Source: Hyphomicrobiales bacterium
Lineage (GTDB): Bacteria; Pseudomonadota; Alphaproteobacteria; Rhodospirillales; JACKKN01
Assembly: GCA_024236415.1 (NCBI GenBank)
Contig: JACKKN010000004.1
Location: 1-64,000 of the forward strand
DNA length: 64,000 nucleotides
Reading direction: 5' to 3'
Shown here: positions 10,692-19,885 of the stretch, piece after piece
How the letters are laid out: every line of letters starts with the position of its first letter
Position numbering within the stretch: position 1 is the first letter of the stretch
Translations under genes and position numbers: made by a program
The notes under the pieces: model-generated
What the model saw: the letters and a program-made list of their open reading frames with translations, nothing else
The model's database searches: none
Told to the model about the DNA's origin: nothing

Positions 10692-11936
10692 ATGAAACGC
10701 TATTCCATCTTCAGCCTGGTCCGCAACGCGCTGAGCTATCACGAGAACTGGCCCAAGGCCTGGCGCAGCCCCGACCCCAAGCCGGCCTATGACGTGATCA
10801 TCATCGGCGGCGGCGGCCACGGCCTGGCCACCGCCTACTACCTGGCCAAGGAGCACGGCATCACCAACGTCGCCGTGCTGGAGAAGAGCTGGATCGGCGG
10901 CGGCAACACCGGGCGCAACACCACCATCGTGCGCTCCAACTACCTGATGCCCGAATCCCTGGCCCTGTACGACCACGCGCTCAAGCTGTGGGAGGACCTG
11001 AGCCAGGACCTGAACTACAACGTCATGTTCTCGCCGCGCGGCCTGCTGCACCTGGCCCACAACGTCCACGACATGCAGGAGATCGGCCGCCGCGGCCACG
11101 CCATCAACGCCGCCGGGGTGGACTCGGAATTCGTGACCCGCGAGCAGGTCAAGGCCATGGTGCCCATCATCAACCTGGACTGCCGCTATCCGGTCATGGG
11201 CGGGCTGTTGCAGAAGCGCGGCGGCGTCGCCCGCCACGATGCCGTGGCCTGGGGCTACGCCCGCGGCGCCGACGCCCGCGGGGTCGACATCATCCAGAAC
11301 TGCGCCGTCACCGGCTTCCGCATGGACGGCGGCAGGGTGCAGGGGGTGGAAACCACGCGGGGTTTCATCGCCGCGCCGCGCATCGGCGTGGTGGTGGCCG
11401 GCAACAGCGGCGCCCTGGCGGCCATGGCCGGGTTCCGCCTGCCGATCGAGACCACGCCCCTGCAGGCCATGGTGTCCGAGCCCCTGAAGCCGATCATCGA
11501 CTGCGTGGTCATGTCCAACACCATCCACGCCTACATCAGCCAGTCGGACAAGGGCGAGCTGGTCATCGGCGGCTCGTCGGACCCCTACAACTCCTATGCC
11601 CAGCGCGGCAGCTTCGACCAGATCGAGCACGTGGTCGGCCCCATCGTCGAACTGTACCCGGCGCTGTCGCGCATCCGGCTGATGCGGCACTGGGCCGGCA
11701 TCACCGACATCACCGTCGACCGCTCGCCGATCATGTCCAAGACCCCGGTCGAGGGCCTGTTCATCAACTGCGGCTGGGGCACCGGCGGCTTCAAGGCAAC
11801 CCCGGGCTCGGGCCACGTGTTCGCCCACTGCCTGGCCCTTGGCGACCTGACCCCCATGGCCGCGCCCTTCACCATGGACCGCTTCCACACCGGCGCCCTG
11901 ATCGACGAGGGTGCGGCGGCGGCGGTGGCACACTAG
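10692..11936 (+). CDS. soxB: Sarcosine oxidase, beta subunit
   Basis: This is the FAD/FMN-binding subunit of heterotetrameric sarcosine oxidase, which oxidatively demethylates sarcosine to glycine with transfer of the one-carbon unit to tetrahydrofolate. The 414 residues match the family length. Seen are the family N-terminus MKRYSIFSLVRNAL, the dinucleotide motif IIIGGGGHGLATAYYLA, the SWIGGGNTGRNTTIVRSNYL segment, and the C-terminal INCGWGTGGFKATPGSG. I use the ATG at 10692 because homologous sequence begins there. It opens the operon soxBDAG-fhs. Confidence 0.95.
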   Translation: MKRYSIFSLVRNALSYHENWPKAWRSPDPKPAYDVIIIGGGGHGLATAYYLAKEHGITNVAVLEKSWIGGGNTGRNTTIVRSNYLMPESLALYDHALKLWEDLSQDLNYNVMFSPRGLLHLAHNVHDMQEIGRRGHAINAAGVDSEFVTREQVKAMVPIINLDCRYPVMGGLLQKRGGVARHDAVAWGYARGADARGVDIIQNCAVTGFRMDGGRVQGVETTRGFIAAPRIGVVVAGNSGALAAMAGFRLPIETTPLQAMVSEPLKPIIDCVVMSNTIHAYISQSDKGELVIGGSSDPYNSYAQRGSFDQIEHVVGPIVELYPALSRIRLMRHWAGITDITVDRSPIMSKTPVEGLFINCGWGTGGFKATPGSGHVFAHCLALGDLTPMAAPFTMDRFHTGALIDEGAAAAVAH

Positions 11937-11957
11937 GGACGGGGAGGGGAGGAGACC

Positions 11958-12281
11958 ATGCTGCCGATCCGATGCCCCTGGTGCGGCGAGCGCGAGCAGA
12001 CCGAGTTCTCCTACGGCGGCGAGGCGCACATCGTGCGGCCCACCGACTCGGCCGACCTGACCGACGCGGAATGGGGCGACTACGTGTTCTTCCGCACCAA
12101 CCCGCGCGGCCTGCACTACGAGCGTTGGTTCCACGCGTTCGGCTGCCGGCGCTGGTTCAACATGGCGCGGGACACGGTGAGCGGCGCCATCCACGGCACC
12201 TACAGGCCCGGCGAGCCGCGCACGGACGTGCCCGACGCGCCCAGGGTGCCCGTCGCCGGCGGCGACGGCGGGGAAGGGTAG
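11958..12281 (+). CDS. soxD: Sarcosine oxidase, delta subunit
   Basis: This small 107-residue Zn-binding subunit stabilises the heterotetramer. The zinc ligands are visible as CPWCG near residue 6 and HxxGC in HAFGCRRWFN near residue 75. The FRTNPRGLHYERW motif is diagnostic of SoxD. It lies 21 bases after soxB and 7 bases before soxA. Confidence 0.95.
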   Translation: MLPIRCPWCGEREQTEFSYGGEAHIVRPTDSADLTDAEWGDYVFFRTNPRGLHYERWFHAFGCRRWFNMARDTVSGAIHGTYRPGEPRTDVPDAPRVPVAGGDGGEG

Positions 12282-12288
12282 GCGCGCC

Positions 12289-15200
12289 ATGGCCCAGCCG
12301 CTCCGCCTGGCCGCCGGGGGCCGCGTCGACCGCGGGCGCACCCTGCGCTTCACCTTCGACGGCCGTACCTACACCGGCCACCCGGGGGACACCCTGGCCT
12401 CGGCCCTGCTGGCCAACGGGGTGCGCCTGCTGGGGCGCAGCTACAAGTACCACCGCCCGCGCGGCCTGTATTCGGCCGGCGCCGAGGAGCCCAGCGCCCT
12501 GGTGACCCTGGGCGCCGGCGCCCGCGCCGAGCCCAACACCCGCGCCACCCAGGTCGAGCTGTTCGACGGCCTGGTGGCGCGCAGCCAGAACGCCTGGCCG
12601 GCCCTGGGCTTCGACGTCTCGGCCGTCATCGGCGCCTTCTCCCGCTTCCTGCCGGCGGGCTTCTACTACAAGACCTTCATGTGGCCCAAGTCCCTGTGGA
12701 TGACCTACGAGAAGGTGATCCGCGACGCCGCCGGCCCGGTCCACGGCCCGCGCCAGGCGGACCCGGACCGCTACGAGCAGCGCTACGCCCACTGCGACGT
12801 GCTGGTGGTGGGCGCCGGCCCGGCGGGCCTGATGGCGGCCCTGGCCGCCGGCCGCACCGGGGCGCGGGTGATCCTGGCCGACGACCAGCCCGAGGCCGGC
12901 GGCGGCCTGCTGACCGACCCGGCCGGCATCGGCGGTGGGGCGGGCCTGGACTGGGTGCGCGCCACCGTGGCCGCGCTTGCCGACATGCCCGAGGTCACGG
13001 TCCTGCCGCGCACCACGGTGGTCGGCTACCACGACTACAACTACCTGGGCGCCCTGGAGCGGGTGACCGACCACCTGCCCCCCGACGCCGGCGGCAACGC
13101 GCCGCGCCAGCGCCTGTGGAAGATCCGCGCCAAGCAGGTGGTCCTGGCCACCGGCGCCATCGAGCGGCCGCTGGTGTTCGCCGACAACGACCGTCCCGGC
13201 GTCATGCTGGCCGGCGCCGCGCGCACCTACATGAACCGGTTCGGCGTGCTGCCGGGCCGCGAGATGGTGGTGTTCACCAACAACGACGGCGCCTACGCCA
13301 CGGCGCTGGACGCCGCCAGCCACGGCGCCAGGGTGCAGGTGGTGGACCTGCGCCCCGACCCCCGGGGCCCCCTGCCCGAGGCGGCGCGCGAGGCCGGCAT
13401 CCCCATCCACGCCGGGGCGACCGTCTGCGGCGTGGCCGGGTCCAAGGCCGTGACCGGGGTGCGGGTGCGCGCCCTGAGCGACGACGGCAAGGGGCTGGCG
13501 GGGCCGGCCAAGTCGCTGCCCTGTTCCGTGCTGGCCATGTCCGGCGGCTGGACCCCCACGGTGCACCTGTTCAGCCAGGCCCGGGGCAAGCTGGCCTTCA
13601 GCGCCGACCTGGGCGCATTCGTGCCGGCGGCCGGCGACCCGCTGAACCCCAACCGCCCGGCCGGCGCCTGCAACGGCAGCCTGGGCCTGGACGCCTGCCT
13701 GCGCGAGGGCCGCGAGGCCGGCCTGGCGGCGGCCCACGACACCGGCCATGTCGCGGACCATCCGCCCGACCTGCCGCTGGCCGACAGCCTGCCCCAGGAG
13801 CCGCCGCGCCTGCTGTGGACCCTGCCCGCCGAGAAGGCCGGTACGGCCGGCGAGAAGACCCAGTTCGTGGACCTGATGGGCGACGTCACCGTGGCCGACG
13901 TGCGCCTGGCCGAGCGCGAGGGCTATGCCTCGGTCGAGCACCTGAAACGCTACACCGCCACCGGCATGGGCACCGACCAGGGCAAGACGTCGAACATCAA
14001 CGCCATGGCCATCATGGCCGACGCCCGCGGCGTGACGATCCCCGAGGTGGGGCACACCACCTTCCGCCCCAACTACGTGCCCGTGGCCTTCGGCGCCGTG
14101 GCCGGGCGCAGCGTCGGCGACCTGTTCCAGCAGGCCCGGCCCACGGCCATGCACGAATGGCACGTGGCCCAGGGTGCGGTGTTCGAGGACGTGGGCGATT
14201 GGAAACGGCCCTGGTACTTCCCGCGGCCGGGCGAGACCATGCACGACGCCGTGCAGCGGGAATGCAAGGCGGTGCGGACCAGCGTCGGCATCGTCGACGC
14301 CTCGACCCTGGGCAAGATCGACATCCAGGGGCCCGACGCGGCCGACCTGCTGAACATGGTCTACACTAATGCCTGGAGCAAGCTGGGCATCGGGCGCTGC
14401 CGCTATGGGGTGATGCTGAACGAGCACGGCATGATCTTCGACGACGGCGTGACCACCCGCCTGGGCGAGCACCACTACCACATGACCACCACCACGGGCG
14501 GCGCGGCCCGGGTCATGTCGTGGCTGGAGGAATGGCTGCAGACCGAGTGGCCGGACATGCGCGTGTTCTGCACCAGCGTCACCGAGCAGTGGGCGGTGGC
14601 GGCCCTGAACGGCCCCCGGTCGCGCGAGCTGCTGGCCGGCCTCACCGACATCGACCTGGACCCCGAGACGTTTCCCTTCATGGCCATGAAGGAAGGCACG
14701 GTGGCCGGCATCCCGGCGCGGGTGTACCGCATCAGCTTCACCGGCGAGATGGCCTACGAGGTGAACGTGCCGGCGGGCTACGGCCTGGCCCTGTGGCAGG
14801 CGCTGATGGACCGGGGCGCGGCCTTCGACATCTGCCCCTACGGCACCGAGACCATGCACGTGCTGCGCGCCGAGAAGGGCTTCATCATCGCCGGCCAGGA
14901 CACCGACGGCACCGTCACCCCCCACGACGCCGCCATGGACTGGATCGTGTCGAAGAAGAAGGCGGACTTCATCGGGCGGCGGTCGCTGTTCCGCGCCGAC
15001 ACCATGCGCCCCGGCCGCATGCAGCTCGTCGGCCTGCTGACCGAGGACCCGGCCGTGGTCCTGCCCGAAGGCGCCCAGGTGGCCGAGCGGGCCCAGGCCG
15101 GACAGGCCTTCGCCGCCATCGGCCACGTGACGTCCAGCTACATGAGCCCCAACGTCGGCCGCTCCATCGCCCTGGCCATGGTCGCCGACGGCTTCAACCG

Positions 15201-15306
15201 CACCGGGCAGACCCTGTCCGTGCCGACCCTGGACGGCCGCGTCCATCGGGCCGTGGTTGGCGGCACCGTGTTCTTCGATCCGGAAGGGGAGCGCGCCCGT
15301 GGCTGA
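12289..15306 (+). CDS. soxA: Sarcosine oxidase, alpha subunit
   Basis: This 1005-residue multidomain subunit has an N-terminal 2Fe-2S-ferredoxin-like domain lacking the cluster (about 10-100), then a NAD/FAD-type pyridine-nucleotide-binding domain with VLVVGAGPAGLMAALAAG at about 165. It ends in a GcvT-like tetrahydrofolate-binding half (about 610-1005). The last domain accepts the methylene group from sarcosine as 5,10-methylene-THF. Motifs such as YKYHRPRGLYSAG and FTGEMAYEVNVP are typical. The soxG start overlaps its end by 8 bases, indicating translational coupling. Confidence 0.95.
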   Translation: MAQPLRLAAGGRVDRGRTLRFTFDGRTYTGHPGDTLASALLANGVRLLGRSYKYHRPRGLYSAGAEEPSALVTLGAGARAEPNTRATQVELFDGLVARSQNAWPALGFDVSAVIGAFSRFLPAGFYYKTFMWPKSLWMTYEKVIRDAAGPVHGPRQADPDRYEQRYAHCDVLVVGAGPAGLMAALAAGRTGARVILADDQPEAGGGLLTDPAGIGGGAGLDWVRATVAALADMPEVTVLPRTTVVGYHDYNYLGALERVTDHLPPDAGGNAPRQRLWKIRAKQVVLATGAIERPLVFADNDRPGVMLAGAARTYMNRFGVLPGREMVVFTNNDGAYATALDAASHGARVQVVDLRPDPRGPLPEAAREAGIPIHAGATVCGVAGSKAVTGVRVRALSDDGKGLAGPAKSLPCSVLAMSGGWTPTVHLFSQARGKLAFSADLGAFVPAAGDPLNPNRPAGACNGSLGLDACLREGREAGLAAAHDTGHVADHPPDLPLADSLPQEPPRLLWTLPAEKAGTAGEKTQFVDLMGDVTVADVRLAEREGYASVEHLKRYTATGMGTDQGKTSNINAMAIMADARGVTIPEVGHTTFRPNYVPVAFGAVAGRSVGDLFQQARPTAMHEWHVAQGAVFEDVGDWKRPWYFPRPGETMHDAVQRECKAVRTSVGIVDASTLGKIDIQGPDAADLLNMVYTNAWSKLGIGRCRYGVMLNEHGMIFDDGVTTRLGEHHYHMTTTTGGAARVMSWLEEWLQTEWPDMRVFCTSVTEQWAVAALNGPRSRELLAGLTDIDLDPETFPFMAMKEGTVAGIPARVYRISFTGEMAYEVNVPAGYGLALWQALMDRGAAFDICPYGTETMHVLRAEKGFIIAGQDTDGTVTPHDAAMDWIVSKKKADFIGRRSLFRADTMRPGRMQLVGLLTEDPAVVLPEGAQVAERAQAGQAFAAIGHVTSSYMSPNVGRSIALAMVADGFNRTGQTLSVPTLDGRVHRAVVGGTVFFDPEGERARG

Positions 15307-15895
15307 GCAACAGGCCCCCATCACCGCCCCCATTCGGCGCGGCCCCCTGGACGGCCGCGCCCCGGTCACCGCCGACGGCGTGTCGCTGACCCTGCCGGCC
15401 TTCGCCGGCAAACTGGTCCTGCGCGGCGGCAGCGACGACGGCGCCTTCACCGCCGCCGCCGCCAAGGTCCTGGGCGCCGGCCTGCCGCTGGCCCCCAACA
15501 CCGCCGCGCGCGGCCCGCGCGGGCTGGCCCTGTGGCTGGGCCCCACGGAATGGATGGTGCACGTGGACGCGGACACCTGCGACGCCCTGGCGGCCGAGCT
15601 GACGGCGGCCTTCGCCGGGCTGCACGCCGCCGTGGTCGACGTGTCGGACTACTACGCGGTCATGCGCCTGGGCGGGCCGCGGGCGCGGGACGTGCTGGCC
15701 AAGGGCTGCCCGCTGGACCTGCACCCGGACCGCTTCGACGTCGACCACTGCGCCCAGACCCGCTTCGTCGCCTCGGCGATCCTGCTGCACCAGGTGGACG
15801 TGGGGCCGACCTACGACATCCAGGTGCGCTGGAGCTTCGCCGACTTCCTGTGGACCTACCTCGCCGACGCCATGCGCGAGTTCACCTCGCGCTGA
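15299..15895 (+). CDS. soxG: Sarcosine oxidase, gamma subunit
   Basis: The product has 198 residues from a GTG start at 15299, supported by GGAAGGGGAGC just upstream and by the 8-base overlap with soxA. SoxG has a GcvT-like fold and helps bind the folate-bearing alpha subunit. The central DVSDYYAVMRLGGPRA segment and the C-terminal SFADFLWTYLADAMREF are characteristic. An in-frame upstream start at 15257 would add 14 residues overlapping soxA and lacks a ribosome site. Confidence 0.92.
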   Translation: MAEQQAPITAPIRRGPLDGRAPVTADGVSLTLPAFAGKLVLRGGSDDGAFTAAAAKVLGAGLPLAPNTAARGPRGLALWLGPTEWMVHVDADTCDALAAELTAAFAGLHAAVVDVSDYYAVMRLGGPRARDVLAKGCPLDLHPDRFDVDHCAQTRFVASAILLHQVDVGPTYDIQVRWSFADFLWTYLADAMREFTSR

Positions 15896-15933
15896 GCGCG
15901 TCTCCGCTTCCCCCTCGTACAAGGACCAAGGCC

Positions 15934-17625
15934 ATGGCCGTTTCCGCCAAACCTGTTCCCGCCGACATCGACATCGCCCGCAAGGCCGAGATGCTGCCCA
16001 TCACCGAGATCGGCGCCCGCCTGGGCATCGGCGCCGAGCACCTGGTGCAGTACGGGCACACCAAGGCCAAGGTGTCGGGCTCCTTCCTGGGCAGCCTGGC
16101 CGACCGGCCCGACGGCAAGCTGATCCTGGTCACGGCCATCACCCCGACCCCGGCCGGCGAGGGCAAGACCACCACTTCGGTGGGCCTGGGCGACGGCCTG
16201 AACCGCATCGGCAAGAACACCATGATCTGCCTGCGCGAGCCCAGCCTGGGCCCGTGCTTCGGCATCAAGGGCGGCGCCGCCGGCGGCGGCTTCGCCCAGG
16301 TGGTGCCCATGGAGGACATCAACCTGCACTTCACCGGTGACTTCCACGCCATCGGCGCCGCCCACAACCTGCTGTCGGCCCTGATCGACAACCACATCTA
16401 CTGGGGCAACGACCTAGCCTTCGACCCGCGCCGGGTGTCCTGGCGCCGGGTGGTGGACATGAACGACCGCGCCCTGCGCGACATCGTCACCAGCCTGGGC
16501 GGGGTGACCAACGGCTTCCCGCGGCAGACCGGGTTCGACATCACCGTGGCGTCCGAGGTGATGGCCATCTTCTGCCTGGCCACGGACCTGGAGGACCTGG
16601 AACGGCGCCTGGGCAACATCGTGGTCGGCTACACCCGCGACCGCGCCCCCATCCGCGCCCGCGACCTGAACGCCGAAGGTCCCATGACCGTGCTGTTGCG
16701 CGACGCCTTCATGCCCAACCTGGTGCAGACGCTGGAAAACAACCCGGCCTTCATCCACGGCGGGCCGTTCGCCAACATCGCCCACGGCTGCAATTCGGTG
16801 ATCGCGACCAGGACGGCGCTCAAGCTGGCCGACTACGTGGTCACCGAGGCCGGCTTCGGCGCCGACCTGGGGGCCGAGAAGTTCTTCGACATCAAGTGCC
16901 GCAAGGCCGGCCTGAACCCCGACGCGGTGGTCCTGGTGGCGACCATCCGGGCGCTGAAGATGCACGGCGGCGTGGCCAAGGACGACCTGGGCACCGAGAA
17001 CACCGACGCCGTCAAGGCCGGCCTGGTCAACCTGGGCCAGCACATCCGCAACCTGGGCCAGTACGGGGTGCCGGTGGTGGTCGCCATCAACCGCTTCTCC
17101 GCCGACACCGAGGCCGAGCTGGACGTGGTGCGCGCGTTCACCGGCGAGTTCCACGTCGAGGCGTTCGAGGCCCGCCACTGGGCCGAGGGCTCGGCCGGCA
17201 CCGAGGCCCTGGCGACCAAGGTCGCCGCCCTAGTGGACAGCGGCGCGTCCCAGTTCCGCACCCTCTATCCCGACAACATGCCGCTGTTCGAGAAGGTCAA
17301 CACCGTCTGCCGCACCATCTATGGCGCCGACGAGGCCATCGCCGACAAGAAGGTGCGCGACCAGCTGCGCCAGTGGGAGAAGGAGGGCTACGGCCACCTG
17401 CCGGTGTGCCTGGCCAAGACCCAGTACAGCTTCTCCACCGACCCCAACCTGAAGGGCGCGCCGCGCGGCCATGTGGTGCCGGTGCGCGAGGTCCGCCTCA
17501 GCGCCGGGGCCGAGTTCGTGGTCGCCATCTGCGGCGAGATCATGACCATGCCCGGCCTGCCCCGCAAACCGGCCGCCAACCATATCCGCCTGGACAAGAA
17601 GGGCGCCGTGCAGGGGCTGTTCTAG
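15934..17625 (+). CDS. fhs: Formate--tetrahydrofolate ligase
   Basis: The 563-residue protein fits the monofunctional bacterial 10-formyl-THF synthetase, which makes 10-formyl-THF from formate, ATP and THF. The nucleotide-binding loop TPTPAGEGKTTTSVGLG (about residue 68), EPSLGPCFGIKGGAAGGG and DFHAIGAAHNLL are diagnostic. It lies 38 bases after soxG on the same strand. Sarcosine demethylation feeds methylene-THF, so the pair suggests an operon for assimilating or balancing folate-bound C1 units. A copy of an intergenic repeat begins 9 bases after its stop. Confidence 0.95.
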   Translation: MAVSAKPVPADIDIARKAEMLPITEIGARLGIGAEHLVQYGHTKAKVSGSFLGSLADRPDGKLILVTAITPTPAGEGKTTTSVGLGDGLNRIGKNTMICLREPSLGPCFGIKGGAAGGGFAQVVPMEDINLHFTGDFHAIGAAHNLLSALIDNHIYWGNDLAFDPRRVSWRRVVDMNDRALRDIVTSLGGVTNGFPRQTGFDITVASEVMAIFCLATDLEDLERRLGNIVVGYTRDRAPIRARDLNAEGPMTVLLRDAFMPNLVQTLENNPAFIHGGPFANIAHGCNSVIATRTALKLADYVVTEAGFGADLGAEKFFDIKCRKAGLNPDAVVLVATIRALKMHGGVAKDDLGTENTDAVKAGLVNLGQHIRNLGQYGVPVVVAINRFSADTEAELDVVRAFTGEFHVEAFEARHWAEGSAGTEALATKVAALVDSGASQFRTLYPDNMPLFEKVNTVCRTIYGADEAIADKKVRDQLRQWEKEGYGHLPVCLAKTQYSFSTDPNLKGAPRGHVVPVREVRLSAGAEFVVAICGEIMTMPGLPRKPAANHIRLDKKGAVQGLF

Positions 17626-17633
17626 GAGGGTGC

Positions 17634-17790
17634 CGAAAAACCCGCCCGAAGCCCTTCGAGACGCCCCTGCGGGGCTCCTCGGGGCGAGGTGGAAAATGGT
17701 AACTCTTTGAAAAACCTCAGCCTGAGGCGGCGCCCATTGGGCGCCCTCGAAGGCGGCGATGACGGGCGATACCGTTTTTCAGCACCCTGC
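17634..17790 (+). repeat. Dispersed 157-bp intergenic repeat, copy 1
   Basis: This segment matches the reverse complement of 52382-52538 along its whole 157 bases. It includes an identical 23-base core (17707-17729) covering GAAAAACCTCAGCCTGAGG, as well as shared CCCTTCGAG, GGGCGAGG, CTCGAAGGC and TTTTTC blocks at matching spacing. It contains several internal hairpins, for example CCTGCGGGG and CTCAGCCTGAG. This is a REP-like element of the sort common in alphaproteobacterial intergenic DNA; it carries no coding capacity. Confidence 0.85.
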
Positions 17791-18089
17791 TAGCTGAACG
17801 GCCCGACGATGCGGCGGCGCTCGCTGCCGCGCCGGTCGAAGCCGCCGCGGCGGTCGTCGGGCGAGCGCACGTCGGGGCCGCCCCAGTCGTCATCCATGAG
17901 GATTCCCCATTCGTCCGAGCCGACGTCCAGCGCCCGGTTGCGGCGGTCGTCGCCGTCGCGCCGTTCCAGGCCGGCGCGGCGGTCGGCGTTGCGGCGGCGG
18001 TCGGCCTCGGCGTCACCGTCCTTGGCGGCCGACGGCGCCGGCGGTGCCGGAGGGGGGCAGGGGCGCGGGCCGCCGGCCGGGCCGGCGGT
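17790..18089 (-). other. In-frame continuation downstream of a TGA stop (possible C-terminal part of the next gene)
   Basis: Reading on in the same frame past the TGA at 18090-18092, the minus strand stays open for a further 99 codons and ends at a TAG (17790-17792). The segment is plausibly protein-coding: a Pro/Ala stretch, then repeated D/E-R-R units (ADRRRNADRRAGLERRDGD), then DEWGILMDDDWGGPD and a basic end, GSERRRIVGPFS. No good start codon or ribosome site opens it separately. It is either the severed C-terminus of the upstream hypothetical protein or chance continuation. Confidence 0.5.
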
Positions 18090-18752
18090 TCAGGGGCGCC
18101 GCGGCGGCGGTGGCGGCCTATCCGCCGGCGCGCCGCCCAGGCGCCGCTGCAGCCAGCGGTCGAAGATGTCCTCCACGGCCTCGGTCACGGTGGCCGGGTC
18201 GTTGGCCTCGGCCGCCGACAGCTCGCCGCAGCGCACCAGGGCGTCCAGGTCGTGGTCCCAGACGTCGACGCGGGCCTGGAACCGCACCCCGCGGCGCCGC
18301 CGCGCGGTCAGGCGTCCGGCGCGGGTGCCCGGCGCCGGGGGCGTCGAAGTGGGGGAGGACGCAGGAGTGGACGCGGGGGCGGGCGGCGGGACGGGCGCGG
18401 AAGATGTCGTGTACGGGCCGGGGGACGGGCCGGGGGACGGGGTGGCGGATGGGCCGGCGGACGGGGCCGGCGCGGTGCCGGGGCCGTGGTCGTGCAGCCC
18501 GGGCACGGGTTCGGGCTGCAGGCCGGCGAAGGTGCGCAGCATGCCGCGCAGGTTCTCGGCCTCGCGGCGCAGGTTCTCGGCCCGGTCCTCGACCTTGTCG
18601 CCAAGCTGCGCGCGCATGGACAGGGCCTGGGTCAGGTTCTCGATGTCGGTTTCCAGCCGCAGCAGCCGGACGTGGAACGCGGATAGCAGCTTCTGGTCCA
18701 AGATCGCAGTCTCCCGGTCCGGCGACCGGCCGTTGTCTTCCGTGCCATGCAT
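18090..18752 (-). CDS. Hypothetical protein with coiled-coil and Pro-rich linker; possibly interrupted by an in-frame stop
   Basis: This 220-residue protein of unrecognised family starts at the ATG at 18752 (MHGTEDNGRS). A helical region (about 18-75, LLRLETDIENL...LRREAENLRGML) looks like a coiled coil. A long Pro/Ser/Ala linker (about 85-140) follows, then a second folded segment (about 150-205, VRFQARVDVWDHDLDAL...AVEDIFDRWLQRRL). The frame then meets TGA at 18090 but stays open for 99 more codons. The native protein may therefore be about 320 residues and broken here by a nonsense change or sequencing error. Confidence 0.6.
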   Translation of the reverse strand: MHGTEDNGRSPDRETAILDQKLLSAFHVRLLRLETDIENLTQALSMRAQLGDKVEDRAENLRREAENLRGMLRTFAGLQPEPVPGLHDHGPGTAPAPSAGPSATPSPGPSPGPYTTSSAPVPPPAPASTPASSPTSTPPAPGTRAGRLTARRRRGVRFQARVDVWDHDLDALVRCGELSAAEANDPATVTEAVEDIFDRWLQRRLGGAPADRPPPPPRRP

Positions 18753-18898
18753 CGGTCTGGGTGTCCCAGGTGGTCGCGCTTCCGCCGCGGCCGCTGCCGG
18801 AGCCGCGCGGAAAGGCGGGACCGTCCCCCAACGGACCCGGTTCCAGGAAAGGGCAAATCGGCGCAAATTTCAACAGGAGTCTGCGCCCGGACCCCGAT

Positions 18899-19885
18899 TC
18901 ACAGCAGGTCGCGCAGCATGGCCACCAGGGGTACGTCGGCGGGCGGCATGGGCAGGCGGTGCATGCGCGACGGCCGCACCCAGTTCAGGATCTGCCCTTC
19001 GCGCGGGGTCACGGTGCCCTTCCACTGGCGGCAGATATAAAGCGGCATCATCAGGTGGAAATCGCCATAGGTGTGGGAGGCGAAGGTGAACGGGGCCAGG
19101 CAGCTTTCCGTGATGTCGATGCCCAGCTCCTCCTGCAGCTCGCGCACCAGGGCCAGCTCGGGGGTCTCGCCGGGGTGCACCTTGCCGCCAGGAAACTCCC
19201 ACAGGCCGGCCATGGCCTTGCCCTCGGGCCGCCGCGCCAGCAGCACGCGGCCGTCGGCGTCGACCAGGGCCACGGCCACCACCAGCAGGATCTGGCGCCG
19301 CTCGACGCACAGGGCCTGGTAGGCGGCGGCGGTCAGCTCGCGCACCTCCAGCACCAGGGTCCGGCCGCGGGCGTTGTGCTCGTCCACCCGCTGGCCGCAG
19401 GGCACCATGCCGGCGTTCTCCTGGATGCGCACCGAGGCCGTGTTCTCGGGCATGGCGGCGGCGATGACCCGGGCCAGGCGCAGGCGCTCGAAGGCGAACT
19501 TGACCATGGCGTCGGCGGCCTCGCTGGCATAGCCGCGGCCCCAGTAGGGGCGGCCGATCCAGAACCCCAGCTCGCCGGCGCTGCGGCCGCCGTCCAGGTG
19601 CAGGGAGATGACCCCGATCAGGTCGTAGGACTCGTTGTCCTCGATGGCCAGGGCGATCAGCTCGCCCGAGTTGGTCTGCTGCGACACCTTGGCGATCCAG
19701 GCCTTGGCCATGCCCAGGTCGTAGGGGTGGGGGATGTGGCTGGTGGTGCGCGCCACCTCGGCGTCGCCGGCCATGTCGGTGATGGTCTCGGCGTCGGCGA
19801 AGGCGACCGGGCGCAGGCGCAGGCGGTCCGTGCGCAGGGGCAGGGAGGCGAGGCAGCCGCCGTCGTTAAGACCGGTAATCTGCAT
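18899..19885 (-). CDS. GNAT N-acetyltransferase fused to a MutT-type Nudix hydrolase
   Basis: This 328-residue fusion has an N-terminal GNAT domain of the RimJ/RimL type (about 15-185; TDRLRLRPV, IGRPYWGRGYASEA for acetyl-CoA binding). The C-terminal Nudix domain (about 195-328) has the full box GGKVHPGETPELALVRELQEE. The Nudix half follows MutT, with VALVDADGRVLLARRPEGK and LWEFPGG, suggesting hydrolysis of oxidised or non-canonical nucleotides. The gene overlaps the end of argJ by 20 bases, so it is probably translationally coupled. Both active-site motifs look intact. Confidence 0.88.
   Translation of the reverse strand: MQITGLNDGGCLASLPLRTDRLRLRPVAFADAETITDMAGDAEVARTTSHIPHPYDLGMAKAWIAKVSQQTNSGELIALAIEDNESYDLIGVISLHLDGGRSAGELGFWIGRPYWGRGYASEAADAMVKFAFERLRLARVIAAAMPENTASVRIQENAGMVPCGQRVDEHNARGRTLVLEVRELTAAAYQALCVERRQILLVVAVALVDADGRVLLARRPEGKAMAGLWEFPGGKVHPGETPELALVRELQEELGIDITESCLAPFTFASHTYGDFHLMMPLYICRQWKGTVTPREGQILNWVRPSRMHRLPMPPADVPLVAMLRDLL

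Noticed and set aside
17717..18016. Separate minus-strand 99-codon gene in another frame
   Set aside because: This frame is a Thr/Ala-rich shadow. The in-frame continuation of the neighbouring hypothetical gene is the more protein-like reading.
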